From: Sapria himalayana
Lineage: Eukaryota; Streptophyta; Magnoliopsida; Malpighiales; Rafflesiaceae
Direction: 5' to 3'
NCBI GenBank assembly: GCA_029783825.1
Contig: JAREIK010002957.1
Location: 136,010 to 200,009 of the forward strand
Length of the DNA stretch: 64,000 bases
The translations under genes and the position numbers were made by a program. This document shows, piece after piece, positions 1 to 11,543 of this stretch; positions within the stretch are counted from its first letter, which is position 1, and each line of letters begins with the position of its first letter. The notes below the pieces were generated by a model. It was not told where the DNA came from, searched no databases, and worked only from the letters and a program-made list of their open reading frames with translations.

Positions 1-660
1 CAGACAGGTTGTGCTTGGTTGTGCCTTAGGTCAGCGTGAACCTAAGCTTGATGTACGATGCATGAGATTTACAAGTTTTTTTAAAAAATGAAAGTCTAGT
101 CAGGTTGGGATGGGCATGTTGGATGTGCCTTTCTGAACATCGTCGGACCTGACATGACCTGGAAAACATTATATCTGGAATGATGTGTTGGCTGCGAGCC
201 ATGGATAGTTGTTATCCAGAGCATAGGCTAGCTTGGACCAAACCCAAGCTAGCATGACATGAACAAATGCTAGTCTTGATTGAACCCAGGATAGTTTTGC
301 ATGAACTCAGGCTAGCCTGGGTTCAAATTATGTTGAGCCTGACACGGATAATACCTACTTCCTGGGTCATGTTGGGTTAGTCGTTTACCCTGACCAAACT
401 ATACACATTCCGACATAACCCATGTTGCTCAGCAGACTACCGGGCCATGCTGAACACCCTTTATTTGTAGCTGTGGCAGGCCAGTACTACCTATTTTTAA
501 AATAAGGTCGTACCTACAAGGCACAATAGCCTGACTTCGACCACAAAAAACTGAGCTTGCTAGGCCACCACGACATGCTTGCCACCTCTAGTGTGGTATT
601 GTGCATGGTGCGATGTGCATGTTTCTATGCATAGTGCAATGAGCCTGATTCCGTGAGTGG
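1..660. repeat. Degenerate GC-richer repeat, perhaps an old hAT-like relic
   Basis: This stretch is richer in G and C than the DNA after it. It keeps returning to words such as cctgacatg, gaccc and gctagcctgg, as the better-preserved hAT-like elements in this window do. A perfect 12-bp palindrome (caggctagcctg) lies at 308-319. I see no terminal repeats or target-site duplication, and no reading frame is maintained. It could equally be part of another old element cut by the window edge. Confidence 0.3.
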
Positions 661-850
661 TGCATTGACAATGCAATTGTAGGTTTTTTGTTTTTTTGTT
701 TTGGGGTTGTGTTTTCTGATGTGCTTATGTTATTCTCTATTAATTGACATCACTTTTATTGTTTCATATCTATCACATAGACCATGCTGTGGTATATTTG
801 TTTTTGCTGCACTGCGGTGGTTAGTATTAAGTCTAGATGCAAGTCTCTTT

Positions 851-1175
851 TTTTTGCTTTCTCCATCATATACTACTCTCTCTCACTCCCTCTTTCTATC
901 TTCTCTTTCATTTTCTCCCTCTCTCTATCGTCTCTTTCATTTTCTCCCTCTCACTTCCTCCCACTCTCTCTATTTCTCTCTCTCTCTCTCTCATACGAAC
1001 AATATTTATATCCAAACTTAAAGCTCTTTCTCTCCCTCCCACCATTTCTCTAATATGAATGACTGCATTATCCCAAACCTAAAGTCCTTTTTTTCTCTTT
1101 CTCATTTCTCTCTCCTATGCCTCTCTCCCTCTCTTGCTCCCTCCTTTTTCCTCCTCCTCTCTCTCTCTTCCTCTC
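851..1175. repeat. CT-rich low-complexity tract
   Basis: The plus strand is almost pure pyrimidine with runs of ctctctct, cttttctc and ccctct. The overlapping frames rich in Ser, Leu and Phe (701-1058) are by-products of this composition. A purine-rich tract of similar base content follows at 1424-1468, so the two could pair with each other. Confidence 0.85.
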
Positions 1176-1423
1176 AATCTACTATGTGATGTGAAACACA
1201 TTGACATGCACGTGTTTATTCTTTTTTTTTTGAGCATGGATTTATTATAATTAATGATTTGATTCATCTTAGCTGCTATACTCTAAATCTGCAATAATAG
1301 AGCACCATTGGCAACTTTAATTCTTTTCCACTATGTTGAAACTACAACTCTATGATTCTTGCAGCTGAGTGAATTCCAATTTTTTTAGGGACCACAATAT
1401 AACCAAGAATGGGGCCAAACTAA

Positions 1424-1468
1424 GAGGGAGAGTGGGACGCAAAGAGAGAGGAGAGGGAGAGGGAGAGG
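1424..1468. repeat. GA-rich tract
   Basis: About 45 bases are nearly all purine, built on gaga and gggaga words. It is the strand-reversed counterpart in composition of the CT tract 250 bp upstream. Confidence 0.7.
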
Positions 1469-1479
1469 TAAAATCTTGG

Positions 1480-2230
1480 ATCAAATAAGTATTCTTTTAA
1501 AGATTTTAGGATATAAAATAAATAATCTCTCTATAAGATATAAGATTTGAATGAATACATGGTGAGAAAAAATAGAATAATTTATCTAGTTTATAAGGTA
1601 GTTATAATTTGTGTTCAACACCATATCTTCTTAAGGGTGTACATGTGTGTTAGTATATGAAGTTTGATATATGATTTCTTATTTAACACATAAAGTGCTG
1701 CACCTATCAGATACATTTTCTAATTCATAATCATTCATATTTTTTAAATTTCTTATTAAATTAATTTTATATTTTTTATGATATGATTGAAAAATAAAAA
1801 AACATTGTGGCACTAGTTCTCAAGTTCTACAAGGGTAAAGACTATTTATTTTTTTCACCTTATCCTAACACTATCTTGAATAGCGATAATATGTTGTAAA
1901 TCGATTTGATTATCTTAGTACCATCAAGAAGAATAATATTGGAGATAAAAAATATATAAATATTACAAAACTAATGAATTATGATTGAGTATAATGACTC
2001 ATTCGAAGTTGTGATTGAAATAAAATAAGATACTATTATCTCATTTTGAATTGGTAGAGATCTATTTTTCAAAAAAAAATCTTACTTTCTTTAAAATCAA
2101 TTTATTCTGTGCCTATTGATACATATGATCACTTGAGAGGAGAGTCATCATAATGTAATCTAACAATTTCAGAAATGTTCGAGAGTTAACAAACTTGCAT
2201 GGTTAGAGGCCCAAAAGGATTTTGGAGTTA
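1480..2230. repeat. AT-rich relic related to the copia-associated repeat near 24.2 kb
   Basis: No gene is visible. The end (about 2130-2200) resembles the duplicated block at 24140-24550: both contain catcataatgta followed by an ctaa-aattc-like segment. The middle (about 1500-1560) resembles 29890-29950. I read it as a non-coding part, such as an LTR or UTR, of the same retrotransposon family. This rests on visual similarity only. Confidence 0.3.
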
Positions 2231-2277
2231 GGAATAATAAAAGATTTGAATATCATTTCTGAATCCTTACCTAGGAC

Positions 2278-3285
2278 TAGACGTGTCAAATGGGCTGGCC
2301 TCGTCCAAGGCACTGCATGGTTCAGCCATGCTTGGGCCGGTACGACACGCTACAGTGCTGTATCCGGGCTTGTGCTGGACGCACCCTTTGCACATGTCGT
2401 GTTGTTCTGGGTTGAGGGATCGGCCAGTTGGGTTGTACTCGGCATGACACTAGATGTGTCAAACGGGACTTGCCGGGCCGGCCCGACATGTTTTTAGCCG
2501 GCCCACCGTGTTTTTAGCCGGCCCACCGTGTTTTAGTGCCGGGCCAGGTACTTCACGATTACTGTACTGTGCCGTGCTTGGCCCGGTATGATTCTATGGA
2601 GGTCAGCCTAGCACGAGCCCGCTACACGAATCCGCTGGGTTCGGCCCGGTCGGGCTGAACACCTAATTAAAAAAAAATTAGGGTTTCACCACATACCGTC
2701 ATGCCGCCGCGCAACTGAACCCCTAATTTAAAAAAAATTAGGGTTTCGGTGCCGTCGCGCAGTCGCGCTGCTGAAATGTTAATTTAAAAAAAATTAGGAT
2801 TTCTCGATGGGCGCCGAGACACGTGCTAGGCATGGCACGAGGCTCGGTTGGCCTTGGCATGGCACGGTTGGTGCCGTGGACAGGCACGTCACGAGCATGA
2901 GCACAATAAATTCCCATGCCGTGTCGGCCCAGGCACGCCAAATCGTTTCGTGCCTCATGCTGGCCCGGGCCGGCTTGGCATGGTCGACACCTCTACATGG
3001 CACGCGTGACCACACACTCAGCGTGGTCACGACAAGCCAACGCTTGACGGGCGAGGCTTGCTTAGCTTCGAAAGCACGAAGACGTGTGGCGGCGTGCTGT
3101 CGTAATCCTAATTTTTTTAAAAATTACCATTTTGGCCCGACCTGAACCGGGCCAAACTTGGTGGATTTCAGGCTGCGGGGCCCTGCCAGGGCTGACCTTC
3201 ACAGAACCATGCCGTGCATGACCAGACATGGTAGCCCGGTTGGGCGTCATAAAATTGAGTCAGGCCGGCCCGTTTGACACATTTA
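2278..3285. mobile_element. hAT-like non-autonomous element, ~1.0 kb
   Basis: A GC-rich island starts with tagacgtgtcaaa and ends with tttgacacattta, which are imperfect inverted repeats of the hAT type. The flanks are cctaggac (2270-2277) and cctaggct (3286-3293), an 8-bp duplication with two mismatches. The interior repeats gggccggcccgac-like words. It also holds a 60-bp unit present three times (about 2655-2800) that contains ttagggttt. No transposase frame is seen; the overlapping short frames inside are composition artefacts. Confidence 0.7.
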
Positions 3286-3559
3286 CCTAGGCTAGACTCA
3301 GTAAAGATCGAATTCTATTAGTAATATCAAGATTGATTGATATTCTATTAGTTTTATTCAAATAACACATTTTTTTTTTGGGTGCTGAAGTAAAAAGGTC
3401 GACAAATTTAATTGCCATATGATGCATTTTATCATGTTTTGGAGAGCATAAAAAAATAAATGCTCTCAAAAATTATTAAAGGTAAACTAAAAAATGTCTT
3501 ATCTAATATACAAGGTTTTAAAATACACTTTATAATGAATGAACGAGGAAAATATTCAA

Positions 3560-3750
3560 TTGATCATATAATTGATAATTTAAATTATATCTTACAGAGA
3601 ATAATTTAGAATATTTTTATCATAAAGAAATATTTAAGTAGTCTCATCCAAATCTTTATTCTCTCTTTTTGTATCATTATTTTGTGGAGTATATTAATAC
3701 ATTAAGTATTGTCAATGATCATATGATCAATATAATAAATATTAAAATTA
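3560..3750 (-). pseudogene. copia integrase remnant
   Basis: Read on the minus strand, this AT-rich block has a decayed version of the copia integrase TPQQNGVAERKNR-like motif (seen here as YSTK**YKKRE). It aligns by eye with the better-preserved blocks at 15.3, 24.7, 30.1 and 32.8 kb. Several stops interrupt it. The rest of 3286-3925 is AT-rich with nothing else recognisable. Confidence 0.35.
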
Positions 3751-3925
3751 TTAGATATATACTCTAGAGTATTATTATTTTTTATATAATTATTAAATAT
3801 TCACATTATTAAATATAAAATTTTATATGATTATACTGAATTAATTTTTAATTTATTTATGAAATAGATAAAAAAAAGAAAAAAAAATGAAATCTATTTT
3901 GAAAAATGAAAACTAAGTTGTTGAA

Positions 3926-4201
3926 TGTTTGGCCACGTAGTAAAACTAAAATGTAATTGTTACTAGAAAGACTGAAATATTTTATTAATTCATTTAAATA
4001 TATGGTACATGACTCCTTATATAAACTTATCTAAGAAAAATAAAATTATTTACATTTGTAGATCCAATGTCTAAATTTTGACATAAAAAGAAACTATTTA
4101 TAATTTTCATGAGAATTGATTAATTTTCCAGACCAAAAAAAATATAATAAATTTTGACAAATATATTTTTACTAATCTTATTATGATTATTCCATCCAAC
4201 A
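3926..4201 (-). repeat. Probable 3' LTR of copia element A
   Basis: It lies directly after the purine-rich end of the RNase H region (agctagaggaagaa on the minus strand). The segment runs from tgttggatgg to ggccaaaca, so it begins TG and ends CA with short inverted ends (tgttgg / ccaaaca). A ttatataagg TATA-like sequence lies inside. No partner LTR is seen, so the borders are inferred. Confidence 0.55.
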
Positions 4202-4450
4202 TTCTTCCTCTAGCTGGTAAATATATATTTTCCATTCTCAACATAGAAATAATTTTATAAAAAATTGAACTATTGAGTCCTTTAGTTAAAACATCTCTTC
4301 AATTGACTTCTTGATGGTGCATATGAAATTCAGATCAAACCTTCTAGCTTTTTCTTGATAGAATATTTCTCAATATTAATGTATTTTGTTTAGTTGTGTT
4401 GAATATGGTTATGAGCAATGTTTATTGTTGATCTTTAAGTCGTTCATAAT
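4202..4450 (-). pseudogene. copia RNase H C-terminal remnant
   Basis: Minus-strand frames show the pattern that ends copia polyproteins: a decayed HIEKYSIKKKLEGLI segment, then QLADxxTKGL seen here as N*RDVLTKGLNSS, then MLRMENIYLPARG. The LTR follows at once. There are frame changes between these pieces. Confidence 0.65.
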
Positions 4451-4944
4451 AATCTTAAGCTACAAAAGGTCATAAACACATTGAGCTAATGCTCAGAATT
4501 GGGATTCTACACTTGATCTTGGTACCCTTAAAGATATTGTTGACTTCTTTAGGCAAGGTGAGATGAGATGAGTTGCTTATATTTGGGTCTGGTGGAATGT
4601 GAGCTTTAGGCATGCCTCTGATGCACTTTTAATATATATGGTGATATCCCCTTAAAGATTTGTCTGTAAAATAAGGCTTGTTTTCTATGAAGGTGATGTC
4701 TATAGTGAAGAAAAATTTTCTAAAAGGAGAATGATAATACTTATATCTTTTTTTGTGTGGATGAATATCCAAGAAATACACATTTAATTGCCATAGGGAT
4801 TAGGGTCTAATTTCTCTTTTGATAATGAACATGAACAAAGGAAGTAACAGCAAATATCCTAGGTGTAAGCCATTTAAAGTCCTGAAGTTTGGGAAAAATT
4901 CAATTAGATCATCTATGAGTTTTTAAAAATTCGGAACATAGGGA

Positions 4945-5410
4945 GCAACTCCAAATATTCCGGGTCCAGCCCGAAGCCCACTACGGTTTAGTTGTGCCTG
5001 CCCCAACACGACACGCTACAATGCTTTGCTTGGGCCCGTGTCGGGCGCACCTTCGGCATGTGTCGTGCCGTGCTGGGCACGTGGGCATGACATGAGTGTC
5101 TGGCATGTGGGCACGACACGCTAGCCCACACACCAAGTAGTGTCCGACGGGGGGACGATGCGCCGATGCCCGACAGATGATGACGGCACGGTGCTGAAAC
5201 CCTTGGGTTTTTAAAAATTGGCCTACCAGACCAGAACCGGCCGATCAGACCCGAATTGGGCCAATCCGCACTGACCCAGGGCAGATTTTGGGCCGCGGGC
5301 TCGTGATGGGCCTGCCCTCCAAGGAAGTGCGCTATGCCATGCATGGCACGCCAGCCCGGTTGGGCATGAAAAACCTGGCCTGGCCCAGCTTGGTTCGTTT
5401 GACACCTCTA
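4945..5410. mobile_element. hAT-like non-autonomous element, left end damaged
   Basis: The right end is clear: cgtttgacacctcta finishes at 5410. The interior is GC-rich with cgggcc, ggcacgac and gcccg words like the other hAT-like copies here. The left end near 4945 has lost the ggtgtcaa motif, and no duplication of the following agcttatc is seen. It sits inside copia element A and is therefore younger than it. Confidence 0.6.
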
Positions 5411-5641
5411 AGCTTATCCCTAATGAAATTTAGGATCATTCGCATGAAATAAAAAAGCTCGAGTAGTATTATGAAGATGGTCATTTTTGTATGCATGATA
5501 ATTTGTTGTGTGTGGTATTTGTGCATGATAATTTGTGAATAATCCTTTTTTTATGAAAGTAAGATGACAGAACTTGATTTAAATATTTTCTTACATTGTT
5601 AGACCTCAAAATTTTAATGTTCACTCTAATTTGGCTTTGGT

Positions 5642-6034
5642 CTATTGGACCATCACATGGAAATTTGGAATAACATTATTCACATCAGATTTATGTTTTA
5701 GGAAGAAATTTCGCATGGCCCTAGTGCAATTATCGATTAGAGAGACAAACCATTGTGACTCAGATATATTTGGTATTATGGATGGTCCCCAAATTCCATT
5801 ATGAATCAAATCAAAAGTATATGAACTTGTTTTATTGTTAAGAAGAATAGACTCATGAGTGTGCTTTGCAAGCTTACAAACAACACAATGAAATTTGGAA
5901 ATATTTAATATTTTAAATAACGAAGGAAACATGATATTTAGAATCATAAAGGATGGATGACCAAGACAAAAGTGATAAAGTAAGTTAACATCTTTATTAG
6001 GGGAACTAAGAATTGACAATGACAAACTATTCAA
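5642..6034 (-). pseudogene. copia GAG-pre-integrase and integrase N-terminus
   Basis: A 130-residue minus-strand frame has the copia signature: LLYHFCLGHPSF (the H of the zinc finger), CVVCKLAKHTHES (the C-x2-C pair), then FDLIHNGIWGPS and WFVSLIDNCTR, the start of the catalytic core with its first aspartate. The usual HSDIWGP has become HNGIWGP. The frame stops before the rest of the core. The next segment (6037-6228) is the preceding part of the polyprotein in another frame. Confidence 0.8.
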
Positions 6035-6036
6035 GA

Positions 6037-6360
6037 CTATGAGGAATCTGATGTTTCAAGATAAGAGTTCCTTTTTTTTAGCAAGTTTAATCTTCGTCCC
6101 TGTATATTGGCCCTGAAAAACAAAGTAAGAAGCGTGGAAAGTTGCATAACATTTGAATTTTTTTGTGTGTTTTTAAAGTGAAATAATACTTGTTGAAAAT
6201 TTTGGCACATGAAGAATATTTCTAACAATAATGAAAGGTGTCACATGAATGTCTACCAATCTTGCAACAATGACAAGAGAACTATTTTATACAACAATTT
6301 TATCATTACTTGGACATGGTGTATAGGTGCTAAAATATTGTCAGGTACGAGTCATGTGAA
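6037..6360 (-). pseudogene. Decayed copia protease/pre-integrase region
   Basis: Several minus-strand frames together resemble the segment between copia protease and integrase: a valine-rich leader, FHVP-like and then FVFQGQYTG-like pieces. The pieces lie in different frames, so several indels have occurred. It belongs to copia element A. Confidence 0.45.
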
Positions 6361-6540
6361 TGGTAGAACTCTAGTTTATTATCCATGAATTGTCATAACA
6401 CTTTAATAAGACTTGTAAACCAAAAGAGAATGAAGACTTACTTGAGAGTGCCAATGTTTCATGTTAATAGGGATAGTTTTAGTCCTCCTTTATTTGAGTT
6501 AAACTACTATCCTCCTTTCTTTTCTCATTTTGGACTTGAG

Positions 6541-7010
6541 GTTTGAGGTGTCAAATGGGCGATGTATGGCTGAAACGGTCTGAATTTTTGTGGTCCAGTC
6601 GGGCCAATCATGACATGCCAAACACAACTCAGATTGTGTACCTAGGCCATGTCGTACCAGCACTGCATTGTGGGACGTCAGACCAGAATGACATGATGGC
6701 CTGGCTCCCTCAACCGGGCGTGCTGGGTTGTGCTGGATGTGCTGGATGTGCTGGGTGTGCTGGGTGTGCTGGGTCAGTCTGGTAGTGGCACAATATTCAG
6801 CAGTGCCACTGGCCAGTAGCCAGACCAGTGCAGTGGCACTTACAATGCCTACTGGCCACTGCCCAGTGGCAGTGGGCAAGCCCAGTCTAGGGCCCACTCC
6901 ACTGCCACTGCAGTGCAGATCAGTTATTGCACTGTGCCACTGGGCTTGCCAGCAGTGGCATTGCATTGTGTGGTGTAGTTGCCCATAATGGTTGCCATTG
7001 ATGCCGTGGA
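6541..7010. mobile_element. hAT-like element, right end unclear
   Basis: The left end reads tttgaggtgtcaaatggg. The interior is GC-rich and contains a 9-bp tandem repeat (gctgggtgt, about five copies, 6721-6772), then several interleaved cactggc/gccagtg inverted words (about 6780-6960). The right terminus is not clear; a weak candidate is near 7005. The related patch at 42121-42420 shares the cactggcc words. Confidence 0.5.
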
Positions 7011-9512
7011 AGCGGAGCGGAACTGACTTTTATCTTTAAATTTATAGTATAATTTAATTTTTTAAAAATAAAAATATTAAAAATTAAACTACATTGTAGT
7101 GTAAATTAAAATAAATAAAATTTAGAACTCAATAAAAATTATATTTGTTTTGCATTTGTGATTTTGATTTTATGGCAATATGATAAATACTAGAAATTTA
7201 AAAACTGAACACTAATCAAAATAAAATCAGTAACACGCATGTTAATCTTCTAGTATTCATGATCAGTCTATGTCTATAATATAATTTAGATCACCACGCT
7301 TGATTATGAAACTAATTATTGTCTAAATATCTATAAAATAATATTTATAATCACAAAAAAATAAATTCTGATAGTATTCTAGACGCTAGAGGGGTAATAT
7401 ATAGATCAATAGATTATGTATAATCTTAAATAATATGAGATAGATGAATTCATATGATATGCAATAATTTAAGATATTTAAATTTTTAGTATCATTATGT
7501 GATATAGTAAAGTAGTAATTGATATCTTTGTAACGAGATAACTCGCTCATATTTGATGATCTGTCTCATAGTTTATCCCTAACTAACTGAATGAAAAGTT
7601 ATCTTTTTTGAATATGAAGTTCATGTTCGTAATTAGAGTCTCACTAAAATTATCATACATAGCATCGTAATATATAATATATTATCTAATTATTCGTAAA
7701 CTATACTATCTAATTCATTTATTTGGATTATATATGTATTTCATTATATTTTATATCTATTTTAATTTTTACTTTAACTCTAAAATTCATATAAATAGCA
7801 AAATAAAAAAAAATATAAAATAGAGAATTAATATTTTACATATTTAGTTATCATTTGAATAGCCATGATATTAAAATTTTGGTTCCTTTGTATTTGTTAA
7901 ATGTAATACTAATATTGTATATATATCTAAGTGTAATGTAAATGTATATGGTGAGAGTATATTCAAACAAGTATATGTTGGTTGTATTATAAAAAATTTA
8001 AAAAATTTAAAAAATTTAAAAAATTTAAAAATTTTAAAAATGAAGTTTTTATCTTATAGTCTAAATTGTTAATTATAAGTTTATCATTTTTATTATTGAA
8101 ATAGTCATATATCATGTATTAGTAGGTAATATATGATTCTAATATCAAATAGATATGATTTTAATGATATCTAACATTCGTTTGAATTTTTTTAGGCTCG
8201 TTGACAAATATATAGTATGAAATTCTTATCGTATATTAGGTATCATAATGTATTTTAGTATATTTATTATATTTTGTAATATGAGATAAATATTATTTAT
8301 TATCATTTGCACAATTAGGTTAACTATGTGATATATATACCTAATATGAAATATATCTATTAGGGGTCCGTCTCTAATGACTTTAACAAATATATTAATC
8401 ATGATATTTTTATTTAAAATATTATTAAATAGAATACTAAAGATTTTATATTAAATATTATATTTTCTAAAGATTCTCATTATATACTCATATATGGCAA
8501 GACCATCAAGAAGATGAATGATCTCAGAGAATCTTAAATTATTTTTATTTAATTTTTATTTAGAATTGATATAATGGTGACGATACATGCAAAAGAAGTG
8601 TCATTATGATTAATCTAATGGTTGGATATCATCGAGACTATTCTATTATATATTTTAAGTGTATTTATTACTAACTATTTTTAAAATTTAAAATATTTTA
8701 TTAACTATTTTTATTGGTTGACTTTAGAATTCTATTATAATTATGTTGTAATTAAGTTTTATACTATTAAATACTCAATAATTCTATGAAAATCAAATCA
8801 AAAGACACATGCTTCTTATTAATGTTTCAATATTTTTTCTTTCAAAGTTATTTTGATAAATGAAAATGGGTAATGAACCTAAAATTGATCTAATTTTAAA
8901 GATCTCATTAGTAAGTTGGATTTTATTATGATCTAATATATTATATTTTTAGTTTATTGATCGACATGTATATTAATGTAGTAAGTATCATCAATACTCA
9001 TACATGTATATATATTTTTATAATATATATATATATATATATATTGTGTCGAATCTTTTTTGATACTCATAATATTTTTATTTTTAATTATGTTAAATAT
9101 GCATACTATTGAAATATATTTATTTTTAAATTTTTTTAGGCAAATGACTTGAGATTATAAAAGAGAACTTAATTTTGGCCTCAATATTTTGGTTGGGTTG
9201 TCGATTTTTTTAATATCTAGGTCTAATTCATTTTTATTATATTCATTATTTATTTGTTTTAATGTCAGAAATTTGACTAGAAGCAGAAGAAAAAGAATAA
9301 TATTTTTTAATTTGTTTATATATTTTTTAATATATTTATTAATCTAAAAATTATTAAATAAGCTTAAATTAACTCCAATGCAATATGTATCTTAATTTTA
9401 TATGTGCAATATACACTTTTGAGACTCAACCTTGTATTCTTCCAACTAGAAATCATAGTTCATTATCAAACTAACACTGATACTCTGTTAAATGAGAGTT
9501 TCAAATTTAAAT
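7011..9512. other. AT-rich DNA with no recognisable gene
   Basis: This 2.5-kb stretch has no sustained reading frame or transposon motif that I can name. It holds a 9-bp repeat of aaaaaattt at 7991-8040 and a (TA)n run at about 9019-9045. It lies immediately upstream of the first recognised exon, so a promoter, a 5' UTR or another intron could be here unseen. Confidence 0.5.
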
Positions 9513-9542
9513 AAAAAAGTGGACATAAACATGGAATATTAG

Positions 9543-9876
9543 TGCCAGGAGAGGAGAGTTTCAAATTTAATAGTGAAATGTGTTTAATAATTGGTAACAC
9601 TATCTTAGGTAATAATGTTACTCATTATGAATTGTGTTTGACCATATTGAAGAATCATGCCATCAGGAAGGCTGATCTGCACAAGAGGGTTTTACACACC
9701 CTTTATCCACGTACTTGCTTTCGTCCAAATTTGTGGATATGGACATGTATTGCAGATAAATTGGGATTTGAAATGAACCATGATGCAATATATAAGAAGT
9801 GTGAGTTTCAATCCCTAATGTTTCCTTGGCACCTTTTTAAGTCAGCAGATGACAGTTTCATTTTCATTGACCGCAG
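9543..9876 (+). CDS. Coding exon 1 (of those visible) of an unrecognised plant gene
   Basis: An open frame of about 110 residues without decay stands out in the AT-rich setting. It encodes a Cys/Trp/His-rich segment with NHAIRKADLHKRVLHTLYP, LWIWTCIADKLGFE and FQSLMFPWHLFKS. The exon probably starts after the ag at 9541-9542; the frame is open back to 9515, and the first ATG is at about 9578. The donor is cgcag|gtat at 9876/9877. The exon ends in phase 2, and its last two bases (AG) join the G of the exon at 19787. I do not recognise a domain. An upstream exon or a start at the internal Met are both possible. Confidence 0.6.
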
Positions 9877-10085
9877 GTATGGCATGGTTGTTTTTATGTG
9901 TCTTTATGTTTTTTTTTTTGATAAACTAGTTGCTTTGTGACTTTTTTTTTGATATCCGCGGATATCCTTGAGCAATGTTAGTTATCTCTACTATTCCAAC
10001 AAGGGTATCACCCTCCCTGTGAACTATCGCATTATAAATTTGAACTTCGTTGAGGGTAGTACTTGAATCAAGGATTTCAAGCCAT

Positions 10086-10560
10086 AGTTGTTAAATCAAA
10101 ATTTAAATCGAGAATCAGAATGCTTGATTAGTGAATCGAGAATCGAGAATTGAATAGTATCATGAATCAAATTTTTTGTGATTTTTTTAACGTTAATTAA
10201 TTCTTGTTTCCTATAGTTGGTAATTTTGTTTTGATTTTTAAGTTTTTATTTATGTAATTTTTTTGGTATTTTGTTATTTTTTCATATTAAATTCATAATA
10301 TCAAAGGTTAATTCTTTTTTTCCTCGTTAATTAATTTTCACAGTTATAATCTTTTTTTAGTATTTTAGTTTTTATTTTTGTGATTTTTTGAGGATCATGG
10401 TCCATTGAGAATTGATATTAAATCAATTCATGTGAATCAATTCGCGATTCAGCGATTCAATCTTTGATTCATACATATTTTTAATTCTTCTAAAGAGTTA
10501 AATCGTTTATTCACTGAATTATGAATCGAATCATGAATCATTCGATTTTGATAACAGTGC
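10086..10560. mobile_element. MITE with a perfect 10-bp target duplication
   Basis: The element is flanked on both sides by ttcaagccat (10076-10085 and 10561-10570). Its ends are imperfect inverted repeats: agttgttaaatcaaaattt on the left, and the complement of attttgataacagtgc on the right. The interior repeats aatcgag, gaatca and gattca words in both orientations. At 475 bp with no coding capacity it is a typical MITE. A 10-bp duplication suggests a Mutator-type mobiliser, though hAT-like ends cannot be excluded. It lies in the first intron. Confidence 0.75.
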
Positions 10561-10570
10561 TTCAAGCCAT

Positions 10571-11540
10571 GGAATTCCCTCCCATTCACTTCAACCAAAC
10601 ACATATGAGCAATTTGATTTGTGACTCATGTTTTTAATTATTTTCTTTGTTGAATAACTTTGTTAACAAAATGAAGTAAATTTAGGTAAATGTCATGGTA
10701 TCAAAATATTATTAATGATATCAGTATTGCTATTGTTCTGTCACATGAGTTTCATTATGACCACTATTAACCACAAAAATTGTTCTTTCTTTTACCAAAA
10801 ATACACCTTGATTGTCTGCTGATCAGGCGAGATGTCTTTAACAAAGCATGCTTTCTTGAATATTAGGTGAGGTACTCCTCCCCTACCTAATTGCCTTGGA
10901 AACCTTTGTAAAGCATAGTCTAGAATTGTTTATTTTGGAAATAAAAATTTGTTCAACTGTGCTAGAAAAATTTAATCAAGTAGATCTTTTATCCAGGAAT
11001 TAAAAAAAATTCTAATAATATTTTTCTGAATATCTTGGGAATATTTTTATAAAGTGAGATTTTACCCACTTTACTTTTTTATCTAAACAATATTTTTTTA
11101 AGAATTTTTCTAAATAGATTATTCCTGAATATAATGGAATATTTTGATAAAGTGAATTTTTACCCAATTTTTATTAAATATGAAAAATTGTGTTTCTAGA
11201 TGTGACTTGGGTACCAACTAGTCTTTGCTTCAAAGTGTACCTGCGCCTTGGTGCCCCTTAAGTTTTGCTATGGATTACATCTTCCACTTGTCAGTATTAT
11301 GGTGAAATAATTTGCTGTCACCTTCAGATATGGCTTGTGTTGGATTGATGGTATTTGATATTTTCTTTCTTAGTGCAATACTAGTTTTTTCTTTTTCTTA
11401 GAACTTGTTTGTTTGATGATGTTTTAGTCGTAGAGCATGAGTTGTGCATTGATGTCTTATGGCACATCCAATTTGAATTTTTGTCATAATTATGTGTTGG
11501 GGGAAGTCAGTTGGGTTAGTTGTTATTCCTAAATCACTAA
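10571..11540. other. Intron sequence with no recognised element
   Basis: This is AT-rich intron DNA. A short segment with splice-like borders (tgatcag|gcgagatg ... attag|gtgagg, about 10827-10865) continues the frame of the preceding exon but ends in TAG just before its donor. I take it as a chance or cryptic exon rather than a real one. Confidence 0.4.
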
Positions 11541-11543
11541 AAA

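Larger units (their letters stand above)
3926..6480 (-). mobile_element. Antisense Ty1/copia element A, internally deleted
   Basis: Read from high to low coordinates, the copia parts appear in order: a decayed protease/pre-integrase segment (about 6360-6037), the integrase N-terminus (6034-5642), the region after integrase (KCVFLGYSST and ENKPYFTDKS, about 4800-4640), the RNase H tail (about 4450-4220) and a 3' LTR. Most of the reverse transcriptase core is missing between 4640 and 4450. A hAT-like element (about 4945-5410) is inserted. No 5' LTR was found near 6500. Stops and frameshifts are frequent, so the element is dead. Confidence 0.75.

Noticed and set aside
701..1058. Three overlapping Ser/Leu-rich frames with an apparent hydrophobic start
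   Set aside because: They come from the CT-rich low-complexity tract. There is no splice or promoter context and no motif.
6499..6988. Cys/Trp-rich and Thr/Gln/His-rich frames of up to 155 residues
   Set aside because: They lie in a hAT-like element with a 9-bp gctgggtgt tandem repeat, which explains their periodic composition.
10827..10865. A 39-nt candidate exon between exons 1 and 2
   Set aside because: It has ag and gt borders and continues the frame, but ends with TAG directly before its donor, while direct joining of exon 1 to 19787 keeps the frame open.
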